Shown: piece after piece, positions 8,464 through 17,173 of the stretch
Layout: every line of letters begins with the position of its first letter
Numbering within the stretch: the stretch's first letter is position 1
Assembly: GCA_028821475.1 (NCBI GenBank)
Contig: JAPPGB010000054.1
Span: 34,536 to 98,535 of the forward strand
Length of the DNA: 64,000 bases
Origin: Spirochaetaceae bacterium
GTDB taxonomy: Bacteria; Spirochaetota; Spirochaetia; SZUA-6; Bin103
Direction: 5' to 3'
Translations under genes and position numbers: made by a program
Notes under the pieces: generated by a model
What the model was told of the DNA's origin: nothing
What the model saw: the letters and a program-made list of their open reading frames with translations, nothing else
Databases searched by the model: none

Positions 8464-9741
8464 CTAGCGCAACTCCTCGTAGTGGTAGGAGCGTGCGCCG
8501 CTCTCGTAGTCGGCCACCACCTGGCCCGACCCCCGCACCTGGTACTTGTAGGTGACCAGCCCGTCCAGCCCCACCGGGCCGCGGGCGTGCACGCGGTTGG
8601 TGGAGATGCCCACCTCGGCGCCCATGCCGAAACGAAAGCCGTCCGCAAAGCGGGTGGAAGCATTCCACAGCACGGTGGCCGAATCGACCCGGGCCAGAAA
8701 GCCCTCGGCCGCCGTCGCGTCGCCGGTGACGATGGTGTCGGTGTGGTGGCTGCCGTGCGCGTTGATGAACTCGACCGCCTCGCCCAGGCCGGCGACCACC
8801 TTGATGGCCAGCACCAGGTCCAGGTACTCGGTATCCCAGTCGGCGTCGCTGCACGGCGCCGCGTCGATGAGCGCACGCGCGGCCGCGTCGCCGCGCAACT
8901 CCACGCCGGCATCCCGCAACGCGGCCGCCGCCGCCGGCAGGAAGCGCGGCGCGATCGCCTCGTGCACGAGCAGCGTCTCGGCCGCGTTGCACACCGCCGG
9001 ATACTGCGTCTTGGCGTCGCGGATGATGCGCACGGCCATCGCCACGTCGGCGCCGGCGTCGACGTACACGTGGCAGATGCCGTCGGCGTGACCCATCACC
9101 GGGATACGCGTGGCGTCCTTGATGTCGCGCACCAGCTCGTTGCTGCCGCGCGGGATGATCAGGTCGACCAGGTCGTCGAGGGCGAGCAGCGACTGGATCT
9201 CGGCGCGCGTCTCGGCCAGGTGCAGGGCGCCGGCCAGCGCCGGATCCTCGCGCAGCGCCGCGTCGATGGCGTCGAACAGCGCGGCGTTGGTGCGGCTCGC
9301 CTCCGAGCCACCCTTGAGAATGGCGGCGTTGCCCGACTTCAGGCACAGCGTGGCGATCTGTACCAGTGCATCGGGGCGCGATTCGAACACGATGCCCAGA
9401 ACGCCGATCGGCACCGCGATCCGGGTCAGCACGAAGTCGTCGTCCAGGCGCCGCCGCCACTGGATCTCACCGGCCGGATCGGGCAGCGCGATCAGTTGCC
9501 GCACCCCCTCCACCACGCCGCCGTACTTCTTCTCCAGGCCCAGCCGCTGGATCAGCGGCGCCGCCACGCCGGCGCCGGCCGCATGCTCCAGGTCTTCCCG
9601 GTTGGCGGCCAGGATCGTCTCGCGGCGCGCCTCCAGACTGGCGGCGATGCGCTCCAGGGCGGCGTTCTTGGCCGCCGTCGAGGCGGTGGCCAACCGCCGG
9701 CTGGCGATGCGGGCCGCCGCGGCCATCTCGCGTACCGTCAT
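8464..9741 (-). CDS. proA: Glutamate-5-semialdehyde dehydrogenase (gamma-glutamyl phosphate reductase)
   Basis: NADPH-dependent reduction of gamma-glutamyl phosphate, the second step of proline synthesis; 425 aa. An aldehyde-dehydrogenase fold with PIGVLGIVFESRPDA, CLKSGNAAILKGGSEA, IPRGSNELVRDI, and the catalytic cysteine in AVCNAAETLLVH. It ends with an RGPVGLDGLVTYKYQVRG-type segment, as in other ProA proteins. The ATG at 9741 is the conventional start. A GTG five codons earlier (9756) overlaps the proC stop as GTGA and would couple the two genes, so it is a real alternative. proB follows 85 bp downstream. Confidence 0.95.
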   Translation of the reverse strand: MTVREMAAAARIASRRLATASTAAKNAALERIAASLEARRETILAANREDLEHAAGAGVAAPLIQRLGLEKKYGGVVEGVRQLIALPDPAGEIQWRRRLDDDFVLTRIAVPIGVLGIVFESRPDALVQIATLCLKSGNAAILKGGSEASRTNAALFDAIDAALREDPALAGALHLAETRAEIQSLLALDDLVDLIIPRGSNELVRDIKDATRIPVMGHADGICHVYVDAGADVAMAVRIIRDAKTQYPAVCNAAETLLVHEAIAPRFLPAAAAALRDAGVELRGDAAARALIDAAPCSDADWDTEYLDLVLAIKVVAGLGEAVEFINAHGSHHTDTIVTGDATAAEGFLARVDSATVLWNASTRFADGFRFGMGAEVGISTNRVHARGPVGLDGLVTYKYQVRGSGQVVADYESGARSYHYEELR

Positions 9742-9752
9742 ACTGCTCGTTT

Positions 9753-10541
9753 TCACTCCCCCAGCTCGCGGCTGCGCGCGGTCGCCGCGGCAACCGTGCG
9801 CTCCAGCGCCGTCCGCACCGCGCCCGCCTCCAGTTCGCGGCGTCCGGCGACGGTGGTGCCGCCCGGCGAACTGACCATGTCGACCAGGGCGGCGGGTGCC
9901 ATCCCCTGCCGCTGCATGAGTAGCGCGGTGCCGAGCGCGGTCTGCACGGACAGTGCCGCCGCCACTTCCGGGGCGAGTCCCTGCTGCACCCCGGCGTCGC
10001 TCAGCCACTCAACGAAGCGAGCGAAGTAGGCGGGCCCCGACCCGCTCAGGCCGGTAACCGCGTCGAGCTGCTCCTCCGGTACCTCGATCGCCACACCGGC
10101 GGCGGCCAGCAGGCGGGTCACCAGGGCCCGGTCGTCGTTGCCGACGCCGTCGGCGACGGTGAACCCCGCCGCCATGGCGCCGACCAGGCAGGGCGTGTTC
10201 GGCATCACCCGCACCAGCCGCGCGCGCGGCAGCCGGGCGCCGAGCGCGGCCAGCGAGACGCCGGCCAGGATCGAGATGATCAGCGCGCCGCTGTCCTCCA
10301 GGCCGGCGGTGGCGGCCTGCACGTCCTGCGGCTTGACCGCCAGGAAGGTGGCGTCGGCGGCACCGCTCACGGCGCCTGCTTCGCCGGCGACGGTGACCCC
10401 GTCGAACTCGCTCCGGAACAGCTCGCAGCGCTCGGCCAGCTTGTCGTACACGCAGATCCGCGTCGCCAGGCCGGCGCGCTGCAGGCTCCCGGCCAGTGCG
10501 AACCCCATGTTGCCGGCCCCTATGAATCCGATGGTGCTCAC
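9753..10541 (-). CDS. proC: Pyrroline-5-carboxylate reductase
   Basis: NAD(P)H reduction of pyrroline-5-carboxylate to proline, the last pathway step; 262 aa. The N-terminal Rossmann motif is IGFIGAGNMGFALAGSL. VRVMPNTPCLVG lies near residue 116, and the C-terminal ProC signature region GLSGSGPAYFARFVEWL runs on to MVSSPGGTTVAGRRELE. The start is a GTG at 10541 giving MSTIGFIG. It is first in the proC-proA-proB operon, and a good sigma-70-like promoter lies just upstream. Confidence 0.95.
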   Translation of the reverse strand: MSTIGFIGAGNMGFALAGSLQRAGLATRICVYDKLAERCELFRSEFDGVTVAGEAGAVSGAADATFLAVKPQDVQAATAGLEDSGALIISILAGVSLAALGARLPRARLVRVMPNTPCLVGAMAAGFTVADGVGNDDRALVTRLLAAAGVAIEVPEEQLDAVTGLSGSGPAYFARFVEWLSDAGVQQGLAPEVAAALSVQTALGTALLMQRQGMAPAALVDMVSSPGGTTVAGRRELEAGAVRTALERTVAAATARSRELGE

Positions 10542-10552
10542 CGTCGGGAGAA

Positions 10553-10580
10553 CTTATAGCAGGCCGATGCCGCAAGGCAA
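10553..10580 (-). promoter_or_regulatory. Promoter of proCAB
   Basis: On the minus strand a TTGCCT (10580-10575) and a TATAAG (10558-10553) are separated by 16 bp, ending 11 bp before the proC start. The short distance implies a very short leader. Confidence 0.5.
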
Positions 10581-10739
10581 CGCACCCGCGGGCGAGGCGG
10601 GGCGAGGCGGGCCGAGGCGAGGGCGCGGCGCCGCAAGGGGCGGCTCACCGCCGGTGCCGAGTCCGGCCCGCGCCGGGTCAGCGGTCAACCGGTCAGCTTG
10701 ACAGGCCGGCGAGCATGCAATCATCTTACGCGAGGTCCG

Positions 10740-11054
10740 ATGGAGTACCGGCACACCCTCAGCGAAGCGGAACTTGAGGTCACCGCGCAGATGGCGCGGC
10801 TGCGCCTGAGCAGCTCGGAACGCGACCGGCTTCGCGCCGGCGTGCAGCAGATCCTGGCGTACTTCGATGTCATGGCGGCGGCCGACGTCGGCGACGTGGA
10901 GCCGACCACGCATGCGCTCGTGCCGCGCAACCGGCTGCGTCCCGATGCCGTGGTGGCGTCCGAGCAGCGCTGGGCCGCGGCTTCGCCGGAGCGGCTCCTG
11001 GAGACGGCAACGGAGAGCGAGGACGATCACTTCACGGTACCCAACGTGCTATAA
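10740..11054 (+). CDS. gatC: Asp-tRNA(Asn)/Glu-tRNA(Gln) amidotransferase subunit GatC
   Basis: A small (104 aa) stabilising subunit of the GatCAB amidotransferase. It has the typical N-terminal helix pattern (VTAQMARLRLSSSERDRLRAG), the central ILAYFDVMAAADVGDVEPT, and an ending DHFTVPNVL, the conserved (F/V)xVPxV tail that wraps GatA. The ATG at 10740 follows a weak purine stretch (CGAGG). A TTGACA at 10698-10703 could be its -35 element, but I see no convincing -10. gatA begins 29 bp later, then gatB and aspS. Confidence 0.93.
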   Translation: MEYRHTLSEAELEVTAQMARLRLSSSERDRLRAGVQQILAYFDVMAAADVGDVEPTTHALVPRNRLRPDAVVASEQRWAAASPERLLETATESEDDHFTVPNVL

Positions 11055-11083
11055 GTGCCCGAGAGTCCGGGATTCAGACGTAC

Positions 11084-12610
11084 ATGTTGACTGGTATGAT
11101 CGATAAAGGGCGGCCGGCAGCCGCCGCGGCATGGTCTGCCGTGATGAGCAGCGCTGGCGGCGCGCGGCGCTGGCAGCAGGCGGCGCTGGCGGCCGACGAG
11201 GCGATCAACGGGTTCGTCGAAGTGGACGCGGCGCGCGGCGTATCCGCCGCTGGCGGTGCGGCCGGCAGCAACGGCGCAGGCGGCTCGCAGGCGGCCGCCG
11301 CCGACGGCGCCACCGCGGCTCCGGTGCTGGCCGGAGTGCCGTTCGCGGTCAAGGACAACATCGCGGTGGAGGGATTCTCGCTGTCCTGCGGCTCGGCGCT
11401 GCTGCGTGGCCTCGCGGCACCCTATACCGCCACCGCGGTGGCCAGGCTGCAGCGCGCCGGGGCGCGGGTGGTGGGCAAGACCAATCTCGACGAGTTCGGA
11501 ATGGGCTCGTCGAGCGAGCACTCCTGCTTCGGTCCGGTACGCAATCCCTGGAACCCGGCGGTGGTGGCGGGCGGTTCGAGCGGCGGCTCGGCGGCGGTGG
11601 TGGCAGCCGGCCTGGTGCCGTTCGCGCTCGGCTCCGACACCGGCGGCTCGGTGCGGCAGCCGGCGTCGTTCTGCGGCGTGTACGGCCTCAAGCCCACCTA
11701 CGGCGCGGTGTCGCGGTTCGGGCTGGTGGCGTATGCCTCCTCCCTGGACGTGATCGGCGTAACCGCCTCCGACCCGGCCACCGCGCGGGTGGTGTTCGAG
11801 ACCATGCGCGGCGTCGATCAGCTTGATCAGTCGTCCGCGGACTATCCGATGCCGCCGCCGGATCGGGTGCCCGGCGGCCTCGCGGTGGGCGTCCCGAACG
11901 GCATCCTGGAGGGGGTGGATCCGGCCGTGCGCCGAGCGCTGGAAGCGTGCCGCGAGCGGCTGCGCGAAGCGGGCGTCCGCTGTGTGCCGGTGGAGCTCGG
12001 CTCGTTGGAATACGTGGTCCCCGCCTATTACGTCATCGCCACCGCCGAGGCGAGTGCCAACCTGGCCCGCTACGACGGCGTGCGCTACGGGGCGCGCGAC
12101 GGGTACGGCGCGGCCGACGCCGAGGAGATGACCATCGCGGCGCGCAGCGCCGGTTTCGGGGCCGAGGTGAAGCTGCGTATCCTGGTTGGCACCTACGTGC
12201 TGCGCTCCGGCTTCCAGGAGCAGTACTACCAGCGCGCCCAGCGTATTCGCACCCTCATCCGCCGGTCGTTCGAGCGTGCCTTCGGCGAGGTGGACCTGCT
12301 GCTCATGCCCACCTTTCCGGTGCCGCCGTTTGCGCACGGCGACGCCGGCCTCGACGCCTTCCGCCAGAAGCAGGGCGACCTGTTCACCTGCGCCGCCAAC
12401 CTGACCGGCCACCCGGCGCTGGCGGTACCGGGCATCATCGACGGCGGGCTGCCGGTCGGCGTGCAGTTCATGGCGCCCTACTTCCGCGAGGATCTGCTGT
12501 TTCGCGTTGCCGAGCCGCTGGCGGCGCAGTTCGAGACGCCGCGCCCGCCCCGCTACCTCGGCCCCGGCGCTGTGCCGGGCGCCAGCGCCGCCTCCGGGGA
12601 GGATGGCTGA
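11084..12610 (+). CDS. gatA: Asp-tRNA(Asn)/Glu-tRNA(Gln) amidotransferase subunit GatA
   Basis: Amidase-signature subunit that frees ammonia from Gln for transfer to Asp-tRNA(Asn) or Glu-tRNA(Gln); 508 aa. The Ser-cisSer-Lys triad is visible: Lys in VPFAVKDNIAVEG (about residue 90), cis-Ser in GGSSGGSAAVVAAG, and the nucleophilic Ser in GSDTGGSVRQPASFCG. A Gly/Ala/Ser-rich stretch (about residues 47-82) before the catalytic Lys is longer than usual. The start is the ATG at 11084. gatB starts inside the last codons of this gene (8-bp overlap). Confidence 0.95.
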   Translation: MLTGMIDKGRPAAAAAWSAVMSSAGGARRWQQAALAADEAINGFVEVDAARGVSAAGGAAGSNGAGGSQAAAADGATAAPVLAGVPFAVKDNIAVEGFSLSCGSALLRGLAAPYTATAVARLQRAGARVVGKTNLDEFGMGSSSEHSCFGPVRNPWNPAVVAGGSSGGSAAVVAAGLVPFALGSDTGGSVRQPASFCGVYGLKPTYGAVSRFGLVAYASSLDVIGVTASDPATARVVFETMRGVDQLDQSSADYPMPPPDRVPGGLAVGVPNGILEGVDPAVRRALEACRERLREAGVRCVPVELGSLEYVVPAYYVIATAEASANLARYDGVRYGARDGYGAADAEEMTIAARSAGFGAEVKLRILVGTYVLRSGFQEQYYQRAQRIRTLIRRSFERAFGEVDLLLMPTFPVPPFAHGDAGLDAFRQKQGDLFTCAANLTGHPALAVPGIIDGGLPVGVQFMAPYFREDLLFRVAEPLAAQFETPRPPRYLGPGAVPGASAASGEDG

Positions 12611-14090
12611 CGTGACCGCGAAGGCCTCGACCGGCGCCGCCGCCTACCAGCCCCACATCGGGCTGGAGATCCACGTGCAACTGATCACCGACTCGAAGGT
12701 GTTCTGCCAATGCCGCAACGCGTTCGGCGACCGCCCGAACGAGAACGTGTGCCCGGTCTGCCTCGGCTACCCCGGCATCCTGCCGGCGCTGAACCGCGAG
12801 GCGGTGCTCGGCGCGTACGTGCTCGCGCGCACGCTCGGCTGCACCCTGAGCACGCGCACGGTGTTCGAGCGCAAGAACTACTTCTACCCCGACCTGCCCA
12901 AGAACTACCAGATTTCGCAATTCGGAGCGCCGGTCGGACGGGACGGGGCGTTCACCGCCGAAGTCGACGGCAACCCCACGTCGGTCGGCATTCGCGAGGT
13001 ACACCTGGAAGAGGACGCCGGCAAGATGATTCACGCCGGCGACATCTCGCTGCTCGACTACAACCGCACCGGAACGCCCCTGGTGGAGGTGGTCACGCAG
13101 CCCGAGCTCACTGGCGCCACCGCCGCCGAGCAGTTCCTGGAGGAGTTCCGCCGCATGGTGCGGTTCCTGGGCGTGTGCGACGGCAACATGGAGCAGGGGT
13201 CGTTGCGCTGCGACGCCAACGTGTCGGTGAACCGCGCCGGCGCCGGCCTCGGCAGCAAGGTGGAGATCAAGAATCTCAACTCGTTCAAGTTCGTGCGCAA
13301 CGCGCTTGCGTTCGAGATCGGGCGCCAGACCGCGGTGCTGGCCGCCGGCGGTGCGGTGCGTGTTGAGACGCGGCTGTGGAACGAGAACCGCGACTGCACC
13401 GAGCCGATGCGGGTCAAGGAGAGCGAAGACGACTACCGCTACTTCCCGGAGCCGGACCTGCCGCCGTTCTGTCCCGACGAAGCCTTCTTCGCCGCGGTCG
13501 AGGAGCGCCAGGTGGAGCTGCCGCTGGCGCGCCGCGACCGGATGCGGGAGCAGCACGCGGTGACCGCGCAGCAAGCCGCGTTCCTGACCGCCGAGCCCGA
13601 CACCGCCGACTTCTTCGAGCGCACGGTGGCTGCGGGCGCAGACGCGTCACTGGCCGCCCGCTGGCTGGGCGCCGACATCCGGGGGCACCTCAACCAGCGC
13701 CGCGAGACGCTGGCCGCCAGCCACCTGACGCCGGAGCGCCTGGCCGCACTCCTGGCCATGCTCGTGAGGGGCGAAGTGAACGGCAAGATCGCCAAGCAGG
13801 TGTTGGCCAAGGTGATCGTCGAGGACCGCGACCCGGAAGCCGTGGTGGAGCAGGACGGACTGCGCCAGATCACCGATTCCGGCGAGTTGCGCCCCATCCT
13901 GGAGCGCATCGTGGCCGGCAACCCGCGCGTCGCGGCGCAGATCGCCGCCGGCGAACGCAAGCCGGCCGGGTTCCTGGTGGGACAGGTGATGCGCCATACG
14001 GCCGGCCGCGCACACCCCGACCAGGTGCATGCGCTGATCGAGGCGCTGTACGAACCGGCGCGCACCGGGGAATCGCGCGACGATGGCTAG
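12603..14090 (+). CDS. gatB: Asp-tRNA(Asn)/Glu-tRNA(Gln) amidotransferase subunit GatB
   Basis: Subunit that binds the misacylated tRNA, phosphorylates the acyl side chain and amidates it; 495 aa. The cradle domain begins HIGLEIHVQL, with zinc-ligand-like cysteines in CQCRNAF and CPVCLGYPG, then RKNYFYPDLPKNYQISQF, HLEEDAGKMIH, and VDYNRTGTPLVE-like DYNRTGTPLVEVV. The tail is the helical YqeY/GatB domain, ending in PDQVHALIEALY. The ATG at 12603 overlaps gatA by 8 bp, and the stop overlaps aspS by 8 bp, so the genes are tightly coupled. Confidence 0.96.
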   Translation: MADVTAKASTGAAAYQPHIGLEIHVQLITDSKVFCQCRNAFGDRPNENVCPVCLGYPGILPALNREAVLGAYVLARTLGCTLSTRTVFERKNYFYPDLPKNYQISQFGAPVGRDGAFTAEVDGNPTSVGIREVHLEEDAGKMIHAGDISLLDYNRTGTPLVEVVTQPELTGATAAEQFLEEFRRMVRFLGVCDGNMEQGSLRCDANVSVNRAGAGLGSKVEIKNLNSFKFVRNALAFEIGRQTAVLAAGGAVRVETRLWNENRDCTEPMRVKESEDDYRYFPEPDLPPFCPDEAFFAAVEERQVELPLARRDRMREQHAVTAQQAAFLTAEPDTADFFERTVAAGADASLAARWLGADIRGHLNQRRETLAASHLTPERLAALLAMLVRGEVNGKIAKQVLAKVIVEDRDPEAVVEQDGLRQITDSGELRPILERIVAGNPRVAAQIAAGERKPAGFLVGQVMRHTAGRAHPDQVHALIEALYEPARTGESRDDG

Positions 14091-15399
14091 CGCAACGCCG
14101 GGGAAGGAGCGCATCCTGGCGCGCGAGCTGGCCGGGCACACCGGCGCCGCGGTGCTGCTGCGCGGCTGGGTGCACCGCCAGCGCGACCTCGGCGGCGTCT
14201 GCTTCGTGCTGCTGCGCGACCGCTCCGGCATCTGCCAGGTGGTGTTCGACAGCGCACCCACCGACGGCGCCGGCGCCCCGGTCACCCTGGAGTCGGTGGT
14301 GGAGATTGGCGGTGTGGTGGCCGCCAACGGCAAGGCGCCGGGCGGCTACGAGGTGAAGGCGCAGCGGCTGCAGGTCATCTCCGCGGCGGCCGGGGAGTTG
14401 CCTCTGGCGGTGAACCAGGACCCGTCGCAGCTCAGTCTCGACGCCATGCTCGAGCACCGCATGGTGAGCCTGCGCAACCCCAAGACGCTGGCCATCTTCC
14501 GGCTGCAGGCCGCCATCGTGCACCACTTCGCCGAGCACCTGCGCGGCGAGGGGTTCACGGAGATCAAGTCGTCCAAGCTGATCGGCAGCGGCACCGAGGG
14601 CGGCACCGGGCTGTTTGCCGTGGAGTACTTCGACCGCACCGTGTACCTGGCGCAATCGCCGCAGCTCTACAAGCAGGCGATGGTGGCGGCCGGGCTGGAG
14701 CAGGTGTTCGAGATCGGCATGGCCTACCGGGCGGAGAAGCACGATACGCCGCGCCACATCAATGAGTACGTGTCGCTGGACGTGGAGACGGCGTTCATCG
14801 ATTCGGAGCACGACCTGATGGACCTGGAGCAGCGCCTGCTCGCGGGCATGTTCGCCGGCCTGGCGCGCGACTGCGCCGACGTGCTCGAGGCGTGGCAGGC
14901 CACGCTGCCGACCCCCGCCGAGGTGGCCGCGATCCCGCGGTTCAGCCACGACGAGGCGCGCGCCGCCGTCGCCGAGGCGACCGGACGGCGGGTGTACGAC
15001 ATCAATCCCGAGGGCGAGCGCGTGCTGTGCGACCAGGCTGCCGCCGAGCACGGCATCGGCGCGGCGTTCGTGTACGGCTACCCGCGCCGCAAGCGCCCCT
15101 TCTACACGTATCCCTCCGGCGGCAACCGGACCATGTCGTTCGACCTGCTGTTCCGCGGCCAGGAGATCACCTCCGGCGGGCGGCGCATCAGCGATTACGC
15201 CACCCTGGTGGACAGCATGCGGCGCTTCGGCCTCGACCCGGAGGCGATGAGCGACTACCTGTCCGTGTTCCGCTACGGCTGCCCGCCGCACGGCGGCTTC
15301 GCGATCGGCCTCGAGCGGCTCACGCAGACCATTCTCGGGCTGGCCAGCGTCAAGCAGGCCTCCCTGTTTCCACGCGACCGCAAGCGCGTGCGCCCGTAG
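14083..15399 (+). CDS. aspS: Archaeal-type aspartyl-tRNA synthetase, probably non-discriminating
   Basis: Class II synthetase, 438 aa. This is the short archaeal/eukaryotic-type enzyme, not the 590-aa bacterial AspRS, since it has no GAD insertion domain. The anticodon-binding OB domain reads LLRGWVHRQRDLGGVCFVLL. The catalytic domain has FTEIKSSKLIGSGTEGG, AQSPQLYKQ, a motif-2 region FEIGMAYRAEKHDT, and motif 3 GFAIGLERLTQ. After GWV the residue is His; discriminating archaeal enzymes have Trp there, and relaxed enzymes His. This fits a non-discriminating AspRS that also makes Asp-tRNA(Asn) for the GatCAB encoded directly upstream. The specificity call is an inference from one residue plus context. 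Confidence 0.92.
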   Translation: MASATPGKERILARELAGHTGAAVLLRGWVHRQRDLGGVCFVLLRDRSGICQVVFDSAPTDGAGAPVTLESVVEIGGVVAANGKAPGGYEVKAQRLQVISAAAGELPLAVNQDPSQLSLDAMLEHRMVSLRNPKTLAIFRLQAAIVHHFAEHLRGEGFTEIKSSKLIGSGTEGGTGLFAVEYFDRTVYLAQSPQLYKQAMVAAGLEQVFEIGMAYRAEKHDTPRHINEYVSLDVETAFIDSEHDLMDLEQRLLAGMFAGLARDCADVLEAWQATLPTPAEVAAIPRFSHDEARAAVAEATGRRVYDINPEGERVLCDQAAAEHGIGAAFVYGYPRRKRPFYTYPSGGNRTMSFDLLFRGQEITSGGRRISDYATLVDSMRRFGLDPEAMSDYLSVFRYGCPPHGGFAIGLERLTQTILGLASVKQASLFPRDRKRVRP

Positions 15400-15436
15400 C
15401 CGGGCAGCAGCTCGCGTCAACGCCGCAGGGAGCGCT

Positions 15437-16123
15437 TCAGGAGGCGAGGTAGGCGCGCACCGCGCTTGGATGGGGTGCCAGGCGGGCGGCGCCGGCCGCC
15501 AGCAGCGCGCGCGGACTGCGATAGCCCCAGGTGGCGCCCGCCGGCCAGGCGCCGGCGCGGCGGGCGGCGAGCATGTCGGTGTCGCCGTCACCCACCACGA
15601 GCACGCGCCAGGGGGCGACGCGCAGCGCCCGGCACAGTTCCAGGATGCCGGCCGGGTCCGGCTTGGCGGGGCGCGGCGGCTGCAGCCCCAGGATCGCCCG
15701 GAACGGCACACCCGGAAACGCGCCCCGCACCACGTGCACGGTCTCCGGGTGCAGCTTGTTGGACAGCACCGCCATCGGGACGCGCCGGCGGGTCAGGTCG
15801 GCGAGGAGTGCGCGCACGCCGGGGTAGGGCCGCGTGGTGCGCAGCGCGTTGCGGCGATAGTGGGCGCGCATCATGGCGCCGGCGGTCGCCACCAGGCGCT
15901 CACTGCGGCGGTCGGGATCGATGGCGCCGGCCACCATCACCTCCACGCCGCCGCCGATCAGCGGCAGGTAGAACGGCAGCGGGTGGACCGGCTCGCCGAG
16001 CGCGCGCAGGGTGGCGTTCATGGCGGCTGCCAAGTCGGGCAGCGAATCGACCAGCGTGCCGTCCAGGTCGAAGATGGCGGCGGCGAAGCGGGAAGCGCGG
16101 CTGCGGTGCAAGACGCCGCGCAT
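15437..16123 (-). CDS. HAD-family hydrolase, phosphoglycolate-phosphatase-like
   Basis: A 228-aa haloacid-dehalogenase-superfamily phosphatase. Motif I is FDLDGTLVDS (about residues 19-28), motif II is VLSNK (about 121-125), and motifs III/IV are KPDPAG and VVGDGDTDMLAARRAG. The cap between motifs I and II is helical, as in Gph/PGMB-type enzymes. The substrate could be 2-phosphoglycolate, but the sequence does not decide this. The ATG at 16123 is the only good start. It converges on aspS with only 37 bp between the stops and has no obvious partner gene. Confidence 0.85.
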   Translation of the reverse strand: MRGVLHRSRASRFAAAIFDLDGTLVDSLPDLAAAMNATLRALGEPVHPLPFYLPLIGGGVEVMVAGAIDPDRRSERLVATAGAMMRAHYRRNALRTTRPYPGVRALLADLTRRRVPMAVLSNKLHPETVHVVRGAFPGVPFRAILGLQPPRPAKPDPAGILELCRALRVAPWRVLVVGDGDTDMLAARRAGAWPAGATWGYRSPRALLAAGAARLAPHPSAVRAYLAS

Positions 16124-16252
16124 CTTACGCGGCCGGGATTGCCTGTGCCAGAGCGGCGCCGCCGGAGCGCGGGGACCGGCGCGGCCGGTCAGGATAAGGT
16201 ATTCGCCGCGGGTCGCCGGACGGCGTCGTCGCCGACACGCACGGCGTTCGGG

Positions 16253-17074
16253 TCAGGGCGCAAAGGCGTCCGCCACGGGCGTGATCAGTACGGTCCCGTC
16301 GTCGCCGACCTGCACGGCTTGCGCGGCGCCGCTGTCGTGAATCAGCAGGTGATAGCCGGCCGGCAACTGTATCGTGAAGGCGGTTTGGCCATCGCTGTGC
16401 AGCGGGGCCGCCCAAGGATCCCACCACGCCCAGCGCCCGGCCGGCAGCGTCAGGCGGACCGTGTGCTTCGGGCGCGGGCGAATTGCCGAGACGCTCATCT
16501 CGCCGGCCTGCAGCGCGGCCAGGATGGCGCTGCGATCAAGTGCCCACGGGTCGGCGCCGGCGCGCACGCCCAGTTCCCGATCCAGGCGTTCGATGTTGAG
16601 CAGCCACGGGTTCGCTCCGCCGCGCCACAGGTCCAGGATCAGCGTAGCCAGCACGCCGCCCTCCCAGGTGACCCGCAACTCGCCGCCGGCGTCGACGTGG
16701 AGCGGTACGACGCCGCCGGCGGGCCGCAGCCGCAGTGCGGGAGGTAGCACACTGCGGCCGCTGGCGCCCGCCGGCCCTACTACCACCGGTTCGGCGACAA
16801 CCACGGTGGCGGTGTGGCGGCCGACCGGGAGCACGGCGACGGATCCCGGAAGCGCGTCGGGCAGCCGCTGCTCGGCGCCGTCGCGGGCGTCCACGGCGGT
16901 GAGCCGCAGGATGATCGCGAAGTGCCGCCACCCCGCGGGCAGTTCGGGGAGGTAAACTTCCCGCGGTCCGGGGAACAGGTTGCAGCCGCACAGCGACATC
17001 AGGGCCATCGCCGCGGTAGCGCCGGCAGCCGCGCGTCGCCACGCGCAGGATCCGGGTGTCCGCCATCGTGTCAC
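16253..17074 (-). CDS. Predicted lipoprotein of unknown function
   Basis: 273 aa. The N-terminus has basic residues, a short hydrophobic run (ATAAMALMSL) and a lipobox-like LCGC (about residues 28-31), so it is probably exported and lipid-anchored. The rest is rich in beta-strand-like segments (for example HFAIILRLTAVDA and HTATVVVAEPVVV) and contains WRGGANPWLLNIERLDRELG. I recognise no catalytic motif and no family. It lies between the HAD phosphatase and the fused aromatic-synthesis gene, all on the minus strand with 100-130 bp gaps. Confidence 0.7.
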   Translation of the reverse strand: MTRWRTPGSCAWRRAAAGATAAMALMSLCGCNLFPGPREVYLPELPAGWRHFAIILRLTAVDARDGAEQRLPDALPGSVAVLPVGRHTATVVVAEPVVVGPAGASGRSVLPPALRLRPAGGVVPLHVDAGGELRVTWEGGVLATLILDLWRGGANPWLLNIERLDRELGVRAGADPWALDRSAILAALQAGEMSVSAIRPRPKHTVRLTLPAGRWAWWDPWAAPLHSDGQTAFTIQLPAGYHLLIHDSGAAQAVQVGDDGTVLITPVADAFAP

Positions 17075-17173
17075 GCCAGGTACAATGGCCTGCGCTCCGT
17101 GGCGCTTCCCGCGGCGCCCGGACCGCCGGCCGACAAGGCGCGCGGGGTGCCGGCGGGATGGTTGCGACTTGGC

